A stretch of DNA of 54,121 nt from Rhodobiaceae bacterium (GTDB taxonomy: Bacteria; Pseudomonadota; Alphaproteobacteria; Rhizobiales; TMED25): positions 1 through 54,121 of the forward strand of contig JABIEF010000031.1 of NCBI GenBank assembly GCA_018651345.1, given 5' to 3'. The translations under genes and the position numbers were made by a program. The notes under the pieces are model-generated. The model worked only from the letters and a program-made list of their open reading frames with translations. It was not told where the DNA came from and did no database searches. Each line of letters starts with the position of its first letter. Position 1 is the stretch's first letter. Positions 9,398 through 18,173 of the stretch are shown here, piece by piece.

Positions 9398-11395
9398 ATG
9401 AATGATGATATAACTCATATTAAAATGGCTAATGCAATAAGGGCTTTATCTATTGATGCGGTAGAAACTGCAGCAAGCGGACACCCTGGTATGCCCCTTG
9501 GTACCGCAGATATTGCAACAATTCTATTTACAAAATATTTAAAATTTGATGCAGGTTCTCCCGATTGGTTTAACAGAGATAGATTTATTCTTTCAGGTGG
9601 CCACGGTTCAATGTTATTATATTCATGCTTATATTTATTAGGCTATGAAGACCTTACAATTGAGCAAATTAAGAAATTTCGTCAATTAGATTCTGTCACA
9701 GCCGGGCATCCAGAATTTGGAAATGCAAAAGGTATAGAAACTACAACAGGACCCCTAGGCCAAGGATTAGGTAATGCTGTTGGAATGGCAATTTCAGAAA
9801 AACTATTATCAGAAAAATTTGGGGAAGACCTAATTGATCACAAAACATTTGTAATGGTTGGTGACGGAGACTTGATGGAAGGAATATCTCAGGAAACACT
9901 ATCACTTGCTGGTCATCTGAGGCTTAACAAGCTAACAGTGTTGTACGATGATAATAACATCACTATTGATGGTGAGGTTAGTGTAGCGGACTCAACTGAT
10001 CAACTTATGAGATTTGAGGCTTCGGGTTGGAATGTAAAAAAAATAGATGGTCATAATTGTTCTGAAATTACAAATGCTTTAGAAGAATCGATGAATTCAG
10101 ATAAACCTACTCTTATTGCTTGCAAAACACACATTGGTTTTGGATCTCCAAATAGGCAGGACACGTCTGGAATCCACGGCGCTCCTCTTGGTAAAGAAGA
10201 ATATGAATTAACAAGAAAAAATCTAGGTATAGATTATCCTGCTTATGAAATACCTCAAGATATTCTAGACGAATGGAGGTTAGCTGGACTTAGGAACAGA
10301 CACCAAAGAAAAGTATGGGAAAAAAGATTTGAATCTCTGGATGCAGACCTAAAAAATAAAATAAACTCTCACCTAAATACTTCCATTTCCAAAGAATTTG
10401 AAGAAGAGCTCTACAAACAAAAGGAAAATCTATTAAACGAACCAAGAAATATAGCTACGAGAAAATCATCAGAATTAGTCCTCGGTACAATAAATAAATT
10501 TATACCCTCAACGATTGGTGGGTCTGCAGATTTAACAGGTTCAAATAATACAAAAACATCAGAAACTAAAAGTATTTCCTCTATAAACTTTGAAGGTCGT
10601 TATATACATTATGGAATACGAGAACACGCCATGGGCGCAATAATGAATGGTATAGCGTTACATGGCGGATTTATTCCATATGCCGGAACATTCCTTATAT
10701 TTTCTGATTATTGTAGGCCGGCTATACGCTTATCAGCTCTAATGAAACAAAGAGTGATATATGTAATGACCCATGATTCAATAGGTCTTGGTGAAGACGG
10801 TCCAACTCATCAACCCGTTGAACAACTTGCCGCCTTGAGGGCAATTCCTAATCTCTTTGTATACAGACCAGCAAACAGTGTTGAAACCCTAGAGTGCTGG
10901 CAACTAGCACTTAACTCAGTATCAGCTCCAAGCATACTTGCATTATCAAGGCAAAACTTACCAGAATTTAGAAAATATAATGAAAATTACAAAACAAATA
11001 AATGTGCAAAAGGCGCTTATGAAGTTTTCAGTTCTAGTAAAAAAACTAAAGTCACTATATTTGCTACAGGTTCAGAAGTTAAAATAGCAATTTTAGCAAG
11101 TAAAGAATTAGTATCTAACGACATAGAGACAAGAGTTATATCAGTACCGTGTTTAGATTTATTTAACGATCAAGATAAAGAAATAAAAGAATCGTTTACA
11201 AAATCTTCAGATTTGAATGTTGTTGTAGAAGCGGGAGTAAGGCAAGGATGGGAACATATTATTGGTGATAATGGTATATTTATAGGAATGGATAGTTTTG
11301 GAGCAAGCGCCCCTTATCTTGAACTATATAATAAATTTGGAATTACAACTGAGAACATCGTAGATAAAGTAATTAAAAATCTAGAAAATAATTAA
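9398..11395 (+). CDS. tkt: Transketolase
   Basis: Thiamine-diphosphate enzyme of the pentose phosphate pathway, moving two-carbon units between sugar phosphates. Length 665 is normal. The N-terminal pattern ASGHPGMPLGTADIA, the ThDP/metal motif GDGDLMEG (about residue 154) ending in DDNNITIDG, the pyrimidine-domain stretch RYIHYGIREHAMGAI, and the substrate loop THDSIGLGEDGPTHQPVEQ are all intact. It opens a co-directional block with gap, pgk and fba, a classic arrangement for central carbon metabolism in alphaproteobacteria. Confidence 0.97.
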   Translation: MNDDITHIKMANAIRALSIDAVETAASGHPGMPLGTADIATILFTKYLKFDAGSPDWFNRDRFILSGGHGSMLLYSCLYLLGYEDLTIEQIKKFRQLDSVTAGHPEFGNAKGIETTTGPLGQGLGNAVGMAISEKLLSEKFGEDLIDHKTFVMVGDGDLMEGISQETLSLAGHLRLNKLTVLYDDNNITIDGEVSVADSTDQLMRFEASGWNVKKIDGHNCSEITNALEESMNSDKPTLIACKTHIGFGSPNRQDTSGIHGAPLGKEEYELTRKNLGIDYPAYEIPQDILDEWRLAGLRNRHQRKVWEKRFESLDADLKNKINSHLNTSISKEFEEELYKQKENLLNEPRNIATRKSSELVLGTINKFIPSTIGGSADLTGSNNTKTSETKSISSINFEGRYIHYGIREHAMGAIMNGIALHGGFIPYAGTFLIFSDYCRPAIRLSALMKQRVIYVMTHDSIGLGEDGPTHQPVEQLAALRAIPNLFVYRPANSVETLECWQLALNSVSAPSILALSRQNLPEFRKYNENYKTNKCAKGAYEVFSSSKKTKVTIFATGSEVKIAILASKELVSNDIETRVISVPCLDLFNDQDKEIKESFTKSSDLNVVVEAGVRQGWEHIIGDNGIFIGMDSFGASAPYLELYNKFGITTENIVDKVIKNLENN

Positions 11396-11415
11396 ATTTT
11401 GGAGAATATAATTAT

Positions 11416-12423
11416 ATGGCAGTCAGAATTGCAATAAATGGTTTTGGAAGAATTGGTAGAAATATATTACGAGCGCTGGCTGAATCTGATCGTAACGACA
11501 TAAATATTGTTGCAATAAATAGTACCGGAAGCATTGAAACAAATGCTCACTTGCTAAAGTATGATTCCATACATGGAAGATATAAAAGAGAAATAAAAAT
11601 AACTCAAAATTCAATTGATGTCGGATTAGGTCCAATCGCGGTCCTTACAGAACTAAATCCAGAAAGATTACCTTGGAAAGATTTAAATATAGATATTGTA
11701 TTTGAATGTACAGGAAAGTTTACTGACCACGAAAAAGCTATTCTTCATTTAAAGGCAGGCGCAAAGAAAGTTTTAGTGTCAGCTCCATCAAAAGGCGCGG
11801 ACATAACAGTTGTTTATGGCGTAAACCACAATAATATAAAGAAAACAGATAATATTATATCAAGTGCATCTTGTACCACCAATGCTTTAGCTCCCATTGC
11901 ATCTGTATTAAATAATAAAATTGGTATAGAAAGCGGCTTTGTTACCGCAGTCCATTCTTATACAGGAGACCAGCCTACTATTGATAAAAATCACAAAGAC
12001 CTTTATCGTGCTCGAGCTGCCGCAATGTCTATGATTCCAACTTCGACAGGAGCTGCAGCAGCCGTTGGATTAATTTTACCTGAATTATCTGGAAAATTAG
12101 ATGGAGTATCAATCAGAGTGCCCACTCCAAATGTTTCATTAATCGATTTCAAATTTATCTCTTCTCGTTCAACAACAGTAGATGAAATTAATAATTCGAT
12201 AATAGAAGCTGCGAACAATCAGTTAAAGGGTGTTTTAAATTGGACAGAAGAAAAACTAGTGTCTACTGACTTTAATCATGATCCGCATTCATCAATCTTT
12301 GCTATTGACCAAACTCGGGTGATTGACAGCAAGTTAGTCAGAGTAATGTCTTGGTATGATAATGAATGGGGATTCTCAAATAGAATGAATGATTTAGCAG
12401 CAATTATTGGAAAATTAAATTAG
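11416..12423 (+). CDS. gap: Glyceraldehyde-3-phosphate dehydrogenase (type I)
   Basis: NAD(P)-dependent glycolytic/gluconeogenic dehydrogenase. The Rossmann motif INGFGRIGRN is at the N-terminus, and the catalytic Cys is about residue 153 in SASCTTNALAP. Phosphate-site residues HSYTGDQ and the C-terminal WYDNEWGFSNRM are present. Length 335 is normal. It starts 21 bp after tkt with a GGAG ribosome-binding site (TTGGAGAA) about 11 nt upstream of the ATG. Confidence 0.98.
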   Translation: MAVRIAINGFGRIGRNILRALAESDRNDINIVAINSTGSIETNAHLLKYDSIHGRYKREIKITQNSIDVGLGPIAVLTELNPERLPWKDLNIDIVFECTGKFTDHEKAILHLKAGAKKVLVSAPSKGADITVVYGVNHNNIKKTDNIISSASCTTNALAPIASVLNNKIGIESGFVTAVHSYTGDQPTIDKNHKDLYRARAAAMSMIPTSTGAAAAVGLILPELSGKLDGVSIRVPTPNVSLIDFKFISSRSTTVDEINNSIIEAANNQLKGVLNWTEEKLVSTDFNHDPHSSIFAIDQTRVIDSKLVRVMSWYDNEWGFSNRMNDLAAIIGKLN

Positions 12424-12449
12424 TATCAATCTAGCTGCAGGATAAATTT

Positions 12450-13646
12450 ATGATAACTAAATTCCATAATATTCAAGAAAAAGACGCTAGGAACAAGCGA
12501 ATAATTATTAGGGTTGACCTTAATGTTCCAATAAAAAATGCTCAAATAAAAGATAATACTAGAATAAAAGAAATTATTCCTACATTAAAAGAGCTACTAG
12601 ATTTTAATGCAGCAATAATTATTATTTCACATATGGGAAGACCCGGAGGTGAAAAGAAACTAGAATTATCGCTCTCGCCAATAGCAATTGAACTATCCAG
12701 ACTAATCAATAAAGATGTTAATTTTATAGATCATATACCAGATAGTAATTCTCCTTATAGCAAAAATAGCTTTGATCTCGGTTCAATCTATATGCTAGAA
12801 AATTTAAGATTCTACCCCGGAGAGGCAGAGAATGATAAAAATTTTATCCAAAATCTATCACAAATTGGTGATATTTATATCAACGATGCGTTTTCTGTTT
12901 CGCATCGATCTCACGCATCAACAATAGGTATAGCCAATAAACTACCAAGTTATGCAGGACAGAATATGTTAAAAGAATTGCATATGCTAGAATCGTTGCT
13001 AGAAAACCCTAAAAAACCAATGGCGGCAATAATTGGCGGATCCAAAATATCAACAAAAATTCAAATATTAGAAAATCTCATAGAAAAAGTTGATAAAATT
13101 ATAATTGGTGGGGCGATGGCAAATACATTTTTAATTGCTCAAGGGCATGAAATTGGAAATTCATTATCTGAACCTGATAAAATAAAAATAGCTCAAGATA
13201 TACTGATAAAAGCAAAAAAATATAATTGTAAAATTATTCTCCCAGTAGATGCACAAATTTCTAAAACATTAGACCACGACGTTCCTACAAAAAATGTGTC
13301 TTTGTCAGAAATACCAAAAGACTACATGATTCTTGACCTAGGACAAGAATCTACTAATATTATCATCAATGAACTTGAGAATATAAAAACATTAATCTGG
13401 AACGGTCCAATGGGAGCTTTCGAATATTCGCCATTTGAAAAATCAACGATCACAGTGGCACATTCAATATCAAAACTAACAAAGTCTAATAAAATGATAT
13501 CTGTAGCCGGAGGTGGGGATACAATCTCTGCATTAAATATGGCAGGAGTAATCAAAGATCTAACCTATGTTTCAACAGCTGGAGGTGCATTTCTTGAATG
13601 GCTTGAGGGCAAAATTCTGCCAGGAATAAAGGTCTTACTTAGATAA
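12450..13646 (+). CDS. pgk: Phosphoglycerate kinase
   Basis: Transfers phosphate between 1,3-bisphosphoglycerate and ADP. The family signature RVDLNVPIKN is near residues 22-31. Other conserved pieces are HMGRPGG, LENLRFYPGE, NDAFSVSHRSHAS, IIGGSKISTK and the C-terminal AGGGDTISAL and STAGGAFLEWLEGK. Length 398 is normal. GCAGGATAAATTT precedes the ATG as a ribosome-binding site. It lies 27 bp after gap. Confidence 0.98.
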   Translation: MITKFHNIQEKDARNKRIIIRVDLNVPIKNAQIKDNTRIKEIIPTLKELLDFNAAIIIISHMGRPGGEKKLELSLSPIAIELSRLINKDVNFIDHIPDSNSPYSKNSFDLGSIYMLENLRFYPGEAENDKNFIQNLSQIGDIYINDAFSVSHRSHASTIGIANKLPSYAGQNMLKELHMLESLLENPKKPMAAIIGGSKISTKIQILENLIEKVDKIIIGGAMANTFLIAQGHEIGNSLSEPDKIKIAQDILIKAKKYNCKIILPVDAQISKTLDHDVPTKNVSLSEIPKDYMILDLGQESTNIIINELENIKTLIWNGPMGAFEYSPFEKSTITVAHSISKLTKSNKMISVAGGGDTISALNMAGVIKDLTYVSTAGGAFLEWLEGKILPGIKVLLR

Positions 13647-13674
13647 TAATACATTACACATGATAGGATATAGC

Positions 13675-14703
13675 ATGAATAAAGAATTGAATAATGTAGC
13701 ACAGATGATGGTAAAGCCTGGAAAAGGGATCTTAGCAGCCGATGAAAGCAACGCAACAATTACAAAAAGATTTAATCAAATCAATTTAGAGTGTTCGAAG
13801 GAGAGCCGTCGAAATTATCGAGAAATGCTCTTTAGATCTTCTGAAGCTATGGAAAATTATATTTCGGGAGTTATTTTGTATGACGAAACAATCCGACAGA
13901 AAAGCGAAACAGGAGAATATCTTACGGACATAATTCAAAAATCAAATTCACTAGTCGGAATAAAGGTTGACACAGGAGCAAAACCACTTGCTTTAGATAA
14001 CTCTCAAACAATTACTGAAGGTCTTGATGGCTTAAGAGAGAGATTAAATGAATATTATAATCTTGGAGCTAGATTCGCCAAATGGCGTGGAGTAATAGAA
14101 ATATCAAAAGACAATCCAACATCTTATGCTATTAAAGCGAACGCACAGGCTCTCGCGAGATACGCAGCTCTGTGTCAAGAAGCCAATATAGTACCCATTA
14201 TTGAACCAGAAGTGTTAATGGATAGTCAGAATTCCAACCATAATATAAAAGAATGTGAACGCATTACGACTTGGGTATTAAATACTGTATTTGAGGAATT
14301 ATTTAATGCAAAAATAGAGTTGGAGGGTATCGTTTTAAAACCAAATATGATCATTCCAGGAAAATTTTGTAAGGAAAGATCTTCACCAAATGAAATTGCA
14401 GAAAGAACATTAAGTTGCCTAAAAGAAACCGTGCCTCACGGAGTTCCTGGAATTGCTTTCCTGTCAGGAGGGCAGAATGATATCGAAGCAACCGAACATC
14501 TGTCAATAATAAACACATCAAGTAACAATCCATGGAATATAACCTTTTCCTTCGGAAGAGCGCTTCAACATGAATCTATTATGACTTGGGGTGGAAAAGT
14601 AGAAAAAATAACTGACGCACAAAAGGCATTTACCCATAGAGCTAAGATGAATAGTTTTGCCTCATTAGGTAAATGGAATGTTGATTTAGAAAACAATGAT
14701 TAA
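13675..14703 (+). CDS. Class I fructose-bisphosphate aldolase
   Basis: Schiff-base (metal-independent) aldolase of glycolysis/gluconeogenesis. Motifs include KPGKGILAADESNATI at the N-terminus, GVILYDETIRQ, ARFAKWRGVIE and the lysine-bearing EGIVLKPNMIIPG (Lys about residue 222 from this start). SGGQNDIEAT and FSFGRALQ follow. The reading frame is open from an ATG at 13660, but ATG 13675 has AGGA seven nt upstream and gives the usual family N-terminus, so 342 residues is preferred. It closes the tkt-gap-pgk block. A class I enzyme here rather than class II is a feature shared with many alphaproteobacteria. Confidence 0.94.
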   Translation: MNKELNNVAQMMVKPGKGILAADESNATITKRFNQINLECSKESRRNYREMLFRSSEAMENYISGVILYDETIRQKSETGEYLTDIIQKSNSLVGIKVDTGAKPLALDNSQTITEGLDGLRERLNEYYNLGARFAKWRGVIEISKDNPTSYAIKANAQALARYAALCQEANIVPIIEPEVLMDSQNSNHNIKECERITTWVLNTVFEELFNAKIELEGIVLKPNMIIPGKFCKERSSPNEIAERTLSCLKETVPHGVPGIAFLSGGQNDIEATEHLSIINTSSNNPWNITFSFGRALQHESIMTWGGKVEKITDAQKAFTHRAKMNSFASLGKWNVDLENND

Positions 14704-14759
14704 AAAAAAATATTATTATACAGAAACACATTCGAAGCCAACTTAATATTGATATTGTA

Positions 14760-15686
14760 ATGAAATTTCATATAAAAAAAATTCTCTTACCGATTATCAT
14801 AGTTTTTTATTCTATATCTTACTCACACGCCTTTAATCCAGACGATTTTATCAGTTTAATTAAAAAGCAAGATACAAATAGCGCTGTTGAATTAATAAAG
14901 GGAACAAATTTTATAGATGATATAAATTATATTCTAACTATTGCGCAGTCATATGCTAGCCAAAGGAAGTATGACGACGCGCTAAAATGGTACGAAAAGG
15001 CGCACCAAAAAAAAAGCTTGCTAGGAAAATTTCAATTGGCAGAAATACTTCAATACAAGGAAGATAATAATAGTCACCAAAGATCAGCAGAGTTATTCGA
15101 AAGCTTTAATATTGATGATGGTGAACAAATATATTCTAATGCCCTTTACTCTTTAGGGCAAATATATCTTCTGGGTAGAGGAAGAGATAAAAATGATTCT
15201 AAAGCCTTTGATTTTACTTATAAATCTCATACTTATGACAATCCATTGGCCAGTTACACCCTATCGATTTTATACCACCAAGGAATTGGTACAGAGATAG
15301 ACCTTATCAACTCCGCAAGTCTAACAGCTAAACTTGCTAATCTAGGATTCGTTGAATCAGAGTCCGATTACGCTCATATGATACTAAATGAAATGGGTGT
15401 TAAGAAAAATAACCGCATCGCTGCTTTGTGGCTTAGAAGAGCTGCTGATAAAGGTTACCCTCAGGCCCAGCAGACATTATCCCGAATGTATTTATATGGT
15501 CTTGGAGTTGAAAAAAATAATATCGAATCTTATAAATTATATTTACTTGCTAAGGAGGCAGGAATAATGGATATAGAGTTAGATATAGCTCTTACTAATA
15601 TAAAAGAGGATGAAAAAGAAGAAGCGATTGATAGAGCAAATTCATTTCAAAAGCTAGAAACAAAGAGCTTTGGATTCGCAAATTAG
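14760..15686 (+). CDS. Secreted Sel1-repeat protein
   Basis: A 308-residue protein with an N-terminal signal peptide (hydrophobic about 7-22, likely cleavage after SHA near residue 24) and tandem Sel1/TPR-like helical repeats. Recognisable repeat pieces are ASQRKYDDALKWYEKAHQ, ALYSLGQIYLLGRG, ASYTLSILYHQGIGTE, AALWLRRAADKGYPQAQQTLSRMYLYGLGVE (conserved A..LG..Y..G spacing). Such repeats scaffold protein contacts in the periplasm or at the cell surface; no specific partner can be named. It sits between fba and efp and may be in the same transcript. Confidence 0.82.
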   Translation: MKFHIKKILLPIIIVFYSISYSHAFNPDDFISLIKKQDTNSAVELIKGTNFIDDINYILTIAQSYASQRKYDDALKWYEKAHQKKSLLGKFQLAEILQYKEDNNSHQRSAELFESFNIDDGEQIYSNALYSLGQIYLLGRGRDKNDSKAFDFTYKSHTYDNPLASYTLSILYHQGIGTEIDLINSASLTAKLANLGFVESESDYAHMILNEMGVKKNNRIAALWLRRAADKGYPQAQQTLSRMYLYGLGVEKNNIESYKLYLLAKEAGIMDIELDIALTNIKEDEKEEAIDRANSFQKLETKSFGFAN

Positions 15687-15768
15687 ACTTTGGCAAGATA
15701 ATTAATAAATAAATATACTAAAAGATAAAAAAATATTACAACAGGTTATAACATATAGGTTTAGATAG

Positions 15769-16332
15769 ATGAAAGTTAATGGTAATCAGATTTTTCCTGG
15801 TAATATAATAGAATACAAAAATTCACTTTGGTCTGTAGTAAAAGCACAAGCAGTAAAACCTGGAAAAGGTGGTGCTTTTAATCAAGTAGAATTGAAATCA
15901 ATTACTGGAAATACTAAACTCAACGAAAGATTTCGATCAGATGATTCAATTGAGTTAGTCAGAATTGAGAGTTATGAATTTCAATATTTATATTCAAATG
16001 ATGGTAAAGCTGTATTTATGAATAAAGATACATTTGAACAAGTTGAGCTAGAAGAAGAATTTATAGGAGAAAAAAAAGCCTATTTACAAGATGGAATGAA
16101 TGTGCAAATAGAACTATATGACGAGAAGCCAATTGGCATAATTTTTCCTAAACAATTAATATTAAAAATCAAAGATACAGAGCCAACTATCAAAGGTCAA
16201 ACGGCATCCTCTTCTTACAAACCTGCAATTTTAGAAAATAATCTCAGGGTAATGGTGCCATCATTTATTTCTGTTGGGGACAATATAATAGTTGATACCA
16301 ATGATTCATCCTATATAAAAAGAACAGATTGA
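15769..16332 (+). CDS. efp: Translation elongation factor P
   Basis: EF-P binds ribosomes stalled at polyproline and promotes peptide bond formation. The 187-residue protein has the three-domain family layout. The loop carrying the modified lysine reads VKPGKGGAF with Lys33 in the expected place. The C-terminal signature (SFISVGDNIIVDTNDSSYIKRT) is intact. The modification enzymes are not in this window. The degenerate IMPase gene starts 8 nt after the stop, a conserved pairing in alphaproteobacteria. Confidence 0.97.
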   Translation: MKVNGNQIFPGNIIEYKNSLWSVVKAQAVKPGKGGAFNQVELKSITGNTKLNERFRSDDSIELVRIESYEFQYLYSNDGKAVFMNKDTFEQVELEEEFIGEKKAYLQDGMNVQIELYDEKPIGIIFPKQLILKIKDTEPTIKGQTASSSYKPAILENNLRVMVPSFISVGDNIIVDTNDSSYIKRTD

Positions 16333-16339
16333 CAAATAC

Positions 16340-17122
16340 ATGGTTGCATCCCCTATAATGAATATAATTATCCAAGCGACTCGTAAAGCTGCAAAAATAT
16401 ATATGCGAGATTTTGGTGAAATACAAAACCTTCAAACATCTACAAATTCTATAAAATACTTTACTGATAAAAGCAAAAATAGAGTTCAAGATATATTAAT
16501 CGAAGAGATAACCAAAGCCTATCCAAAAAATGGTATTATTTGTGATAATTATTACAAAGATACGGACAATCCTACGGATGGAGTTTGGATAATAAATATC
16601 TTAGACGGGGAAGAAAATTATTCTCGGGCAATACCATACTTCTCTTTGTCGGTAGCTTATAAAAAAAATAATGTTATTACTGATGGTGTTGTCTACAACC
16701 CATCAACTGACGATTTATTTATGGCTGAAAAAGGAAAGGGGGCAAGTTTAAACGGAAAAAGAATAAGAGTATCCTCCATGGAAACTATTAATAATAGCAT
16801 GATCTCTATCAGAAAATATGACGATATAACAACGATTGCCAATAAGAAACTATGCAGTAATCTAAGCGCTGAGGGAGCTAATATTAGATCTTTTGGTTCT
16901 CCATCTATAGATATAGTTCGAGTTGCTTCAGGTAATATTGATGCATATATCCAGAATAATAATAGCTTAATTACACTTGCTGCAAGTATATTAATATTAT
17001 TAGAATCAGGAGGAAGAATAACAGACTTCACTGGAGAAAACAAATGGATAGAAAATAAACAAATTATAGTTAGTAATGATAAAATCCATAATGAGATAAT
17101 TAATAGAATGAATAAAAAATAA
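16340..17122 (+). CDS. SuhB/inositol monophosphatase-family protein, catalytic residues degenerate
   Basis: A 260-residue full-length IMPase fold protein, matching the family over its whole length (e.g. GVVYNPSTDDLFMAEKGKG, SFGSPSIDIVRVASGNIDAY, SGGRITDF). The active site is eroded. The first metal Asp of DPxDGT is Asn86, only Asp89 of that motif is kept and the Thr is Glu91 (NILDGE). The GEES glutamates read CDNY. The WDxAAG Asp position reads LITLAAS. The usual TxxD early motif reads FTDKSK. It therefore probably lacks phosphatase activity. In E. coli, SuhB works as a Nus-type rRNA antitermination factor and this does not need catalysis; a similar structural role is possible here but unproven. 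It follows efp by 8 nt. There is no frameshift or stop, so it is not an obvious pseudogene. Confidence 0.85.
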   Translation: MVASPIMNIIIQATRKAAKIYMRDFGEIQNLQTSTNSIKYFTDKSKNRVQDILIEEITKAYPKNGIICDNYYKDTDNPTDGVWIINILDGEENYSRAIPYFSLSVAYKKNNVITDGVVYNPSTDDLFMAEKGKGASLNGKRIRVSSMETINNSMISIRKYDDITTIANKKLCSNLSAEGANIRSFGSPSIDIVRVASGNIDAYIQNNNSLITLAASILILLESGGRITDFTGENKWIENKQIIVSNDKIHNEIINRMNKK

Positions 17123-17195
17123 TATTATGCTAAGCTAATTTAGAAATTAAATTCATTGAACATAGGGTTAGTAAATTATAAAAAATTAAATTATT

Positions 17196-18158
17196 ATGAC
17201 AATATATTCTGGCTACACAAATTTAACTAATCCAAAAAGTTATATTTTAAAAATGCTTTCCTGCATTTTATTAATAGCTGTGGTAGTTTTTTTTCTTCAA
17301 GAGTTTCTGCTTAAAGCCTTTCTAGCAAACTTAGTAATTAATTCTATTATATTATCTGTATTAATATTTGGCTGCTTATTTATATTAAATCAGGTTATAA
17401 AATTATTTAAAGAAGTTAGGTGGGTTAATAATTTTCAAAATGGCGATCTGAATGCTGATATAGGTTCACCTCCATCATTATTGGCTCCCATGGCAACAAT
17501 GATGTTAGACCATCAACATACCATAAGCCTTTCAACAACATCAATGAGATCTCTTTTAGATTCTATAGCTTCTAGATTAGATGAAGCAAGAGAATACTCG
17601 CGCTATATGATTGGTTTATTGATTTTCCTTGGGCTGTTGGGAACATTTTGGGGATTATTAATGACTATTGATTCAATAAGCCAAACGATTGGGTCGCTAA
17701 ATTTAAATGGAGAGCAGCCTTCGGCAATGTTCGAAGAGCTTAAACAAGGGCTTGAAGCTCCTCTATCCGGAATGGCAATTGCTTTTTCATCATCTTTATT
17801 CGGTCTGTCAGGATCATTAATATTAGGATTCTTAGATCTTATTTATAATCAAGCACAAAATAGATTTTACAATGAACTTGAAGAATGGCTCTCTACTGTT
17901 ACAGAAATAAATTCTGATGAGAAAACTGATAATAAATTTCTTATGTATCTTAATAAAAATATGAAAGAAATGCATCAAATGATAAGTAATTTAACGGATG
18001 TCATAGATCAAAGTAATAATATTTATAATAATAGAAATAAAGAAATTCAAAATGAGCAAGAGTTGATAAAAGATCTAATAAAATTACAATCAGAACATCA
18101 GTTAGAACTCATTAAAGAATTACGCAATATGTCATCTAACGAAGCTAATAGTAAATAA
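17196..18158 (+). CDS. MotA/TolQ/ExbB-family proton-channel-like membrane protein
   Basis: A 320-residue membrane protein with two hydrophobic segments at about 20-70, then the channel pair at about 143-165 (MIGLLIFLGLLGTFWGLLMTI) and about 193-218 (PLSGMAIAFSSSLFGLSGS). This GTFWGLL...AFSSSLFG pattern is that of MotA/TolQ/ExbB proteins. A C-terminal coiled-coil tail follows. Its partner is the next gene, which has an OmpA-like peptidoglycan-binding domain. The pair resembles a stator or an envelope motor distinct from TolQR above. No flagellar genes are present nearby, so a flagellar role is not implied. The same pair next to rpmE is widespread in alphaproteobacteria. Confidence 0.82.
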   Translation: MTIYSGYTNLTNPKSYILKMLSCILLIAVVVFFLQEFLLKAFLANLVINSIILSVLIFGCLFILNQVIKLFKEVRWVNNFQNGDLNADIGSPPSLLAPMATMMLDHQHTISLSTTSMRSLLDSIASRLDEAREYSRYMIGLLIFLGLLGTFWGLLMTIDSISQTIGSLNLNGEQPSAMFEELKQGLEAPLSGMAIAFSSSLFGLSGSLILGFLDLIYNQAQNRFYNELEEWLSTVTEINSDEKTDNKFLMYLNKNMKEMHQMISNLTDVIDQSNNIYNNRNKEIQNEQELIKDLIKLQSEHQLELIKELRNMSSNEANSK

Positions 18159-18173
18159 GCGAGATTATCTACA

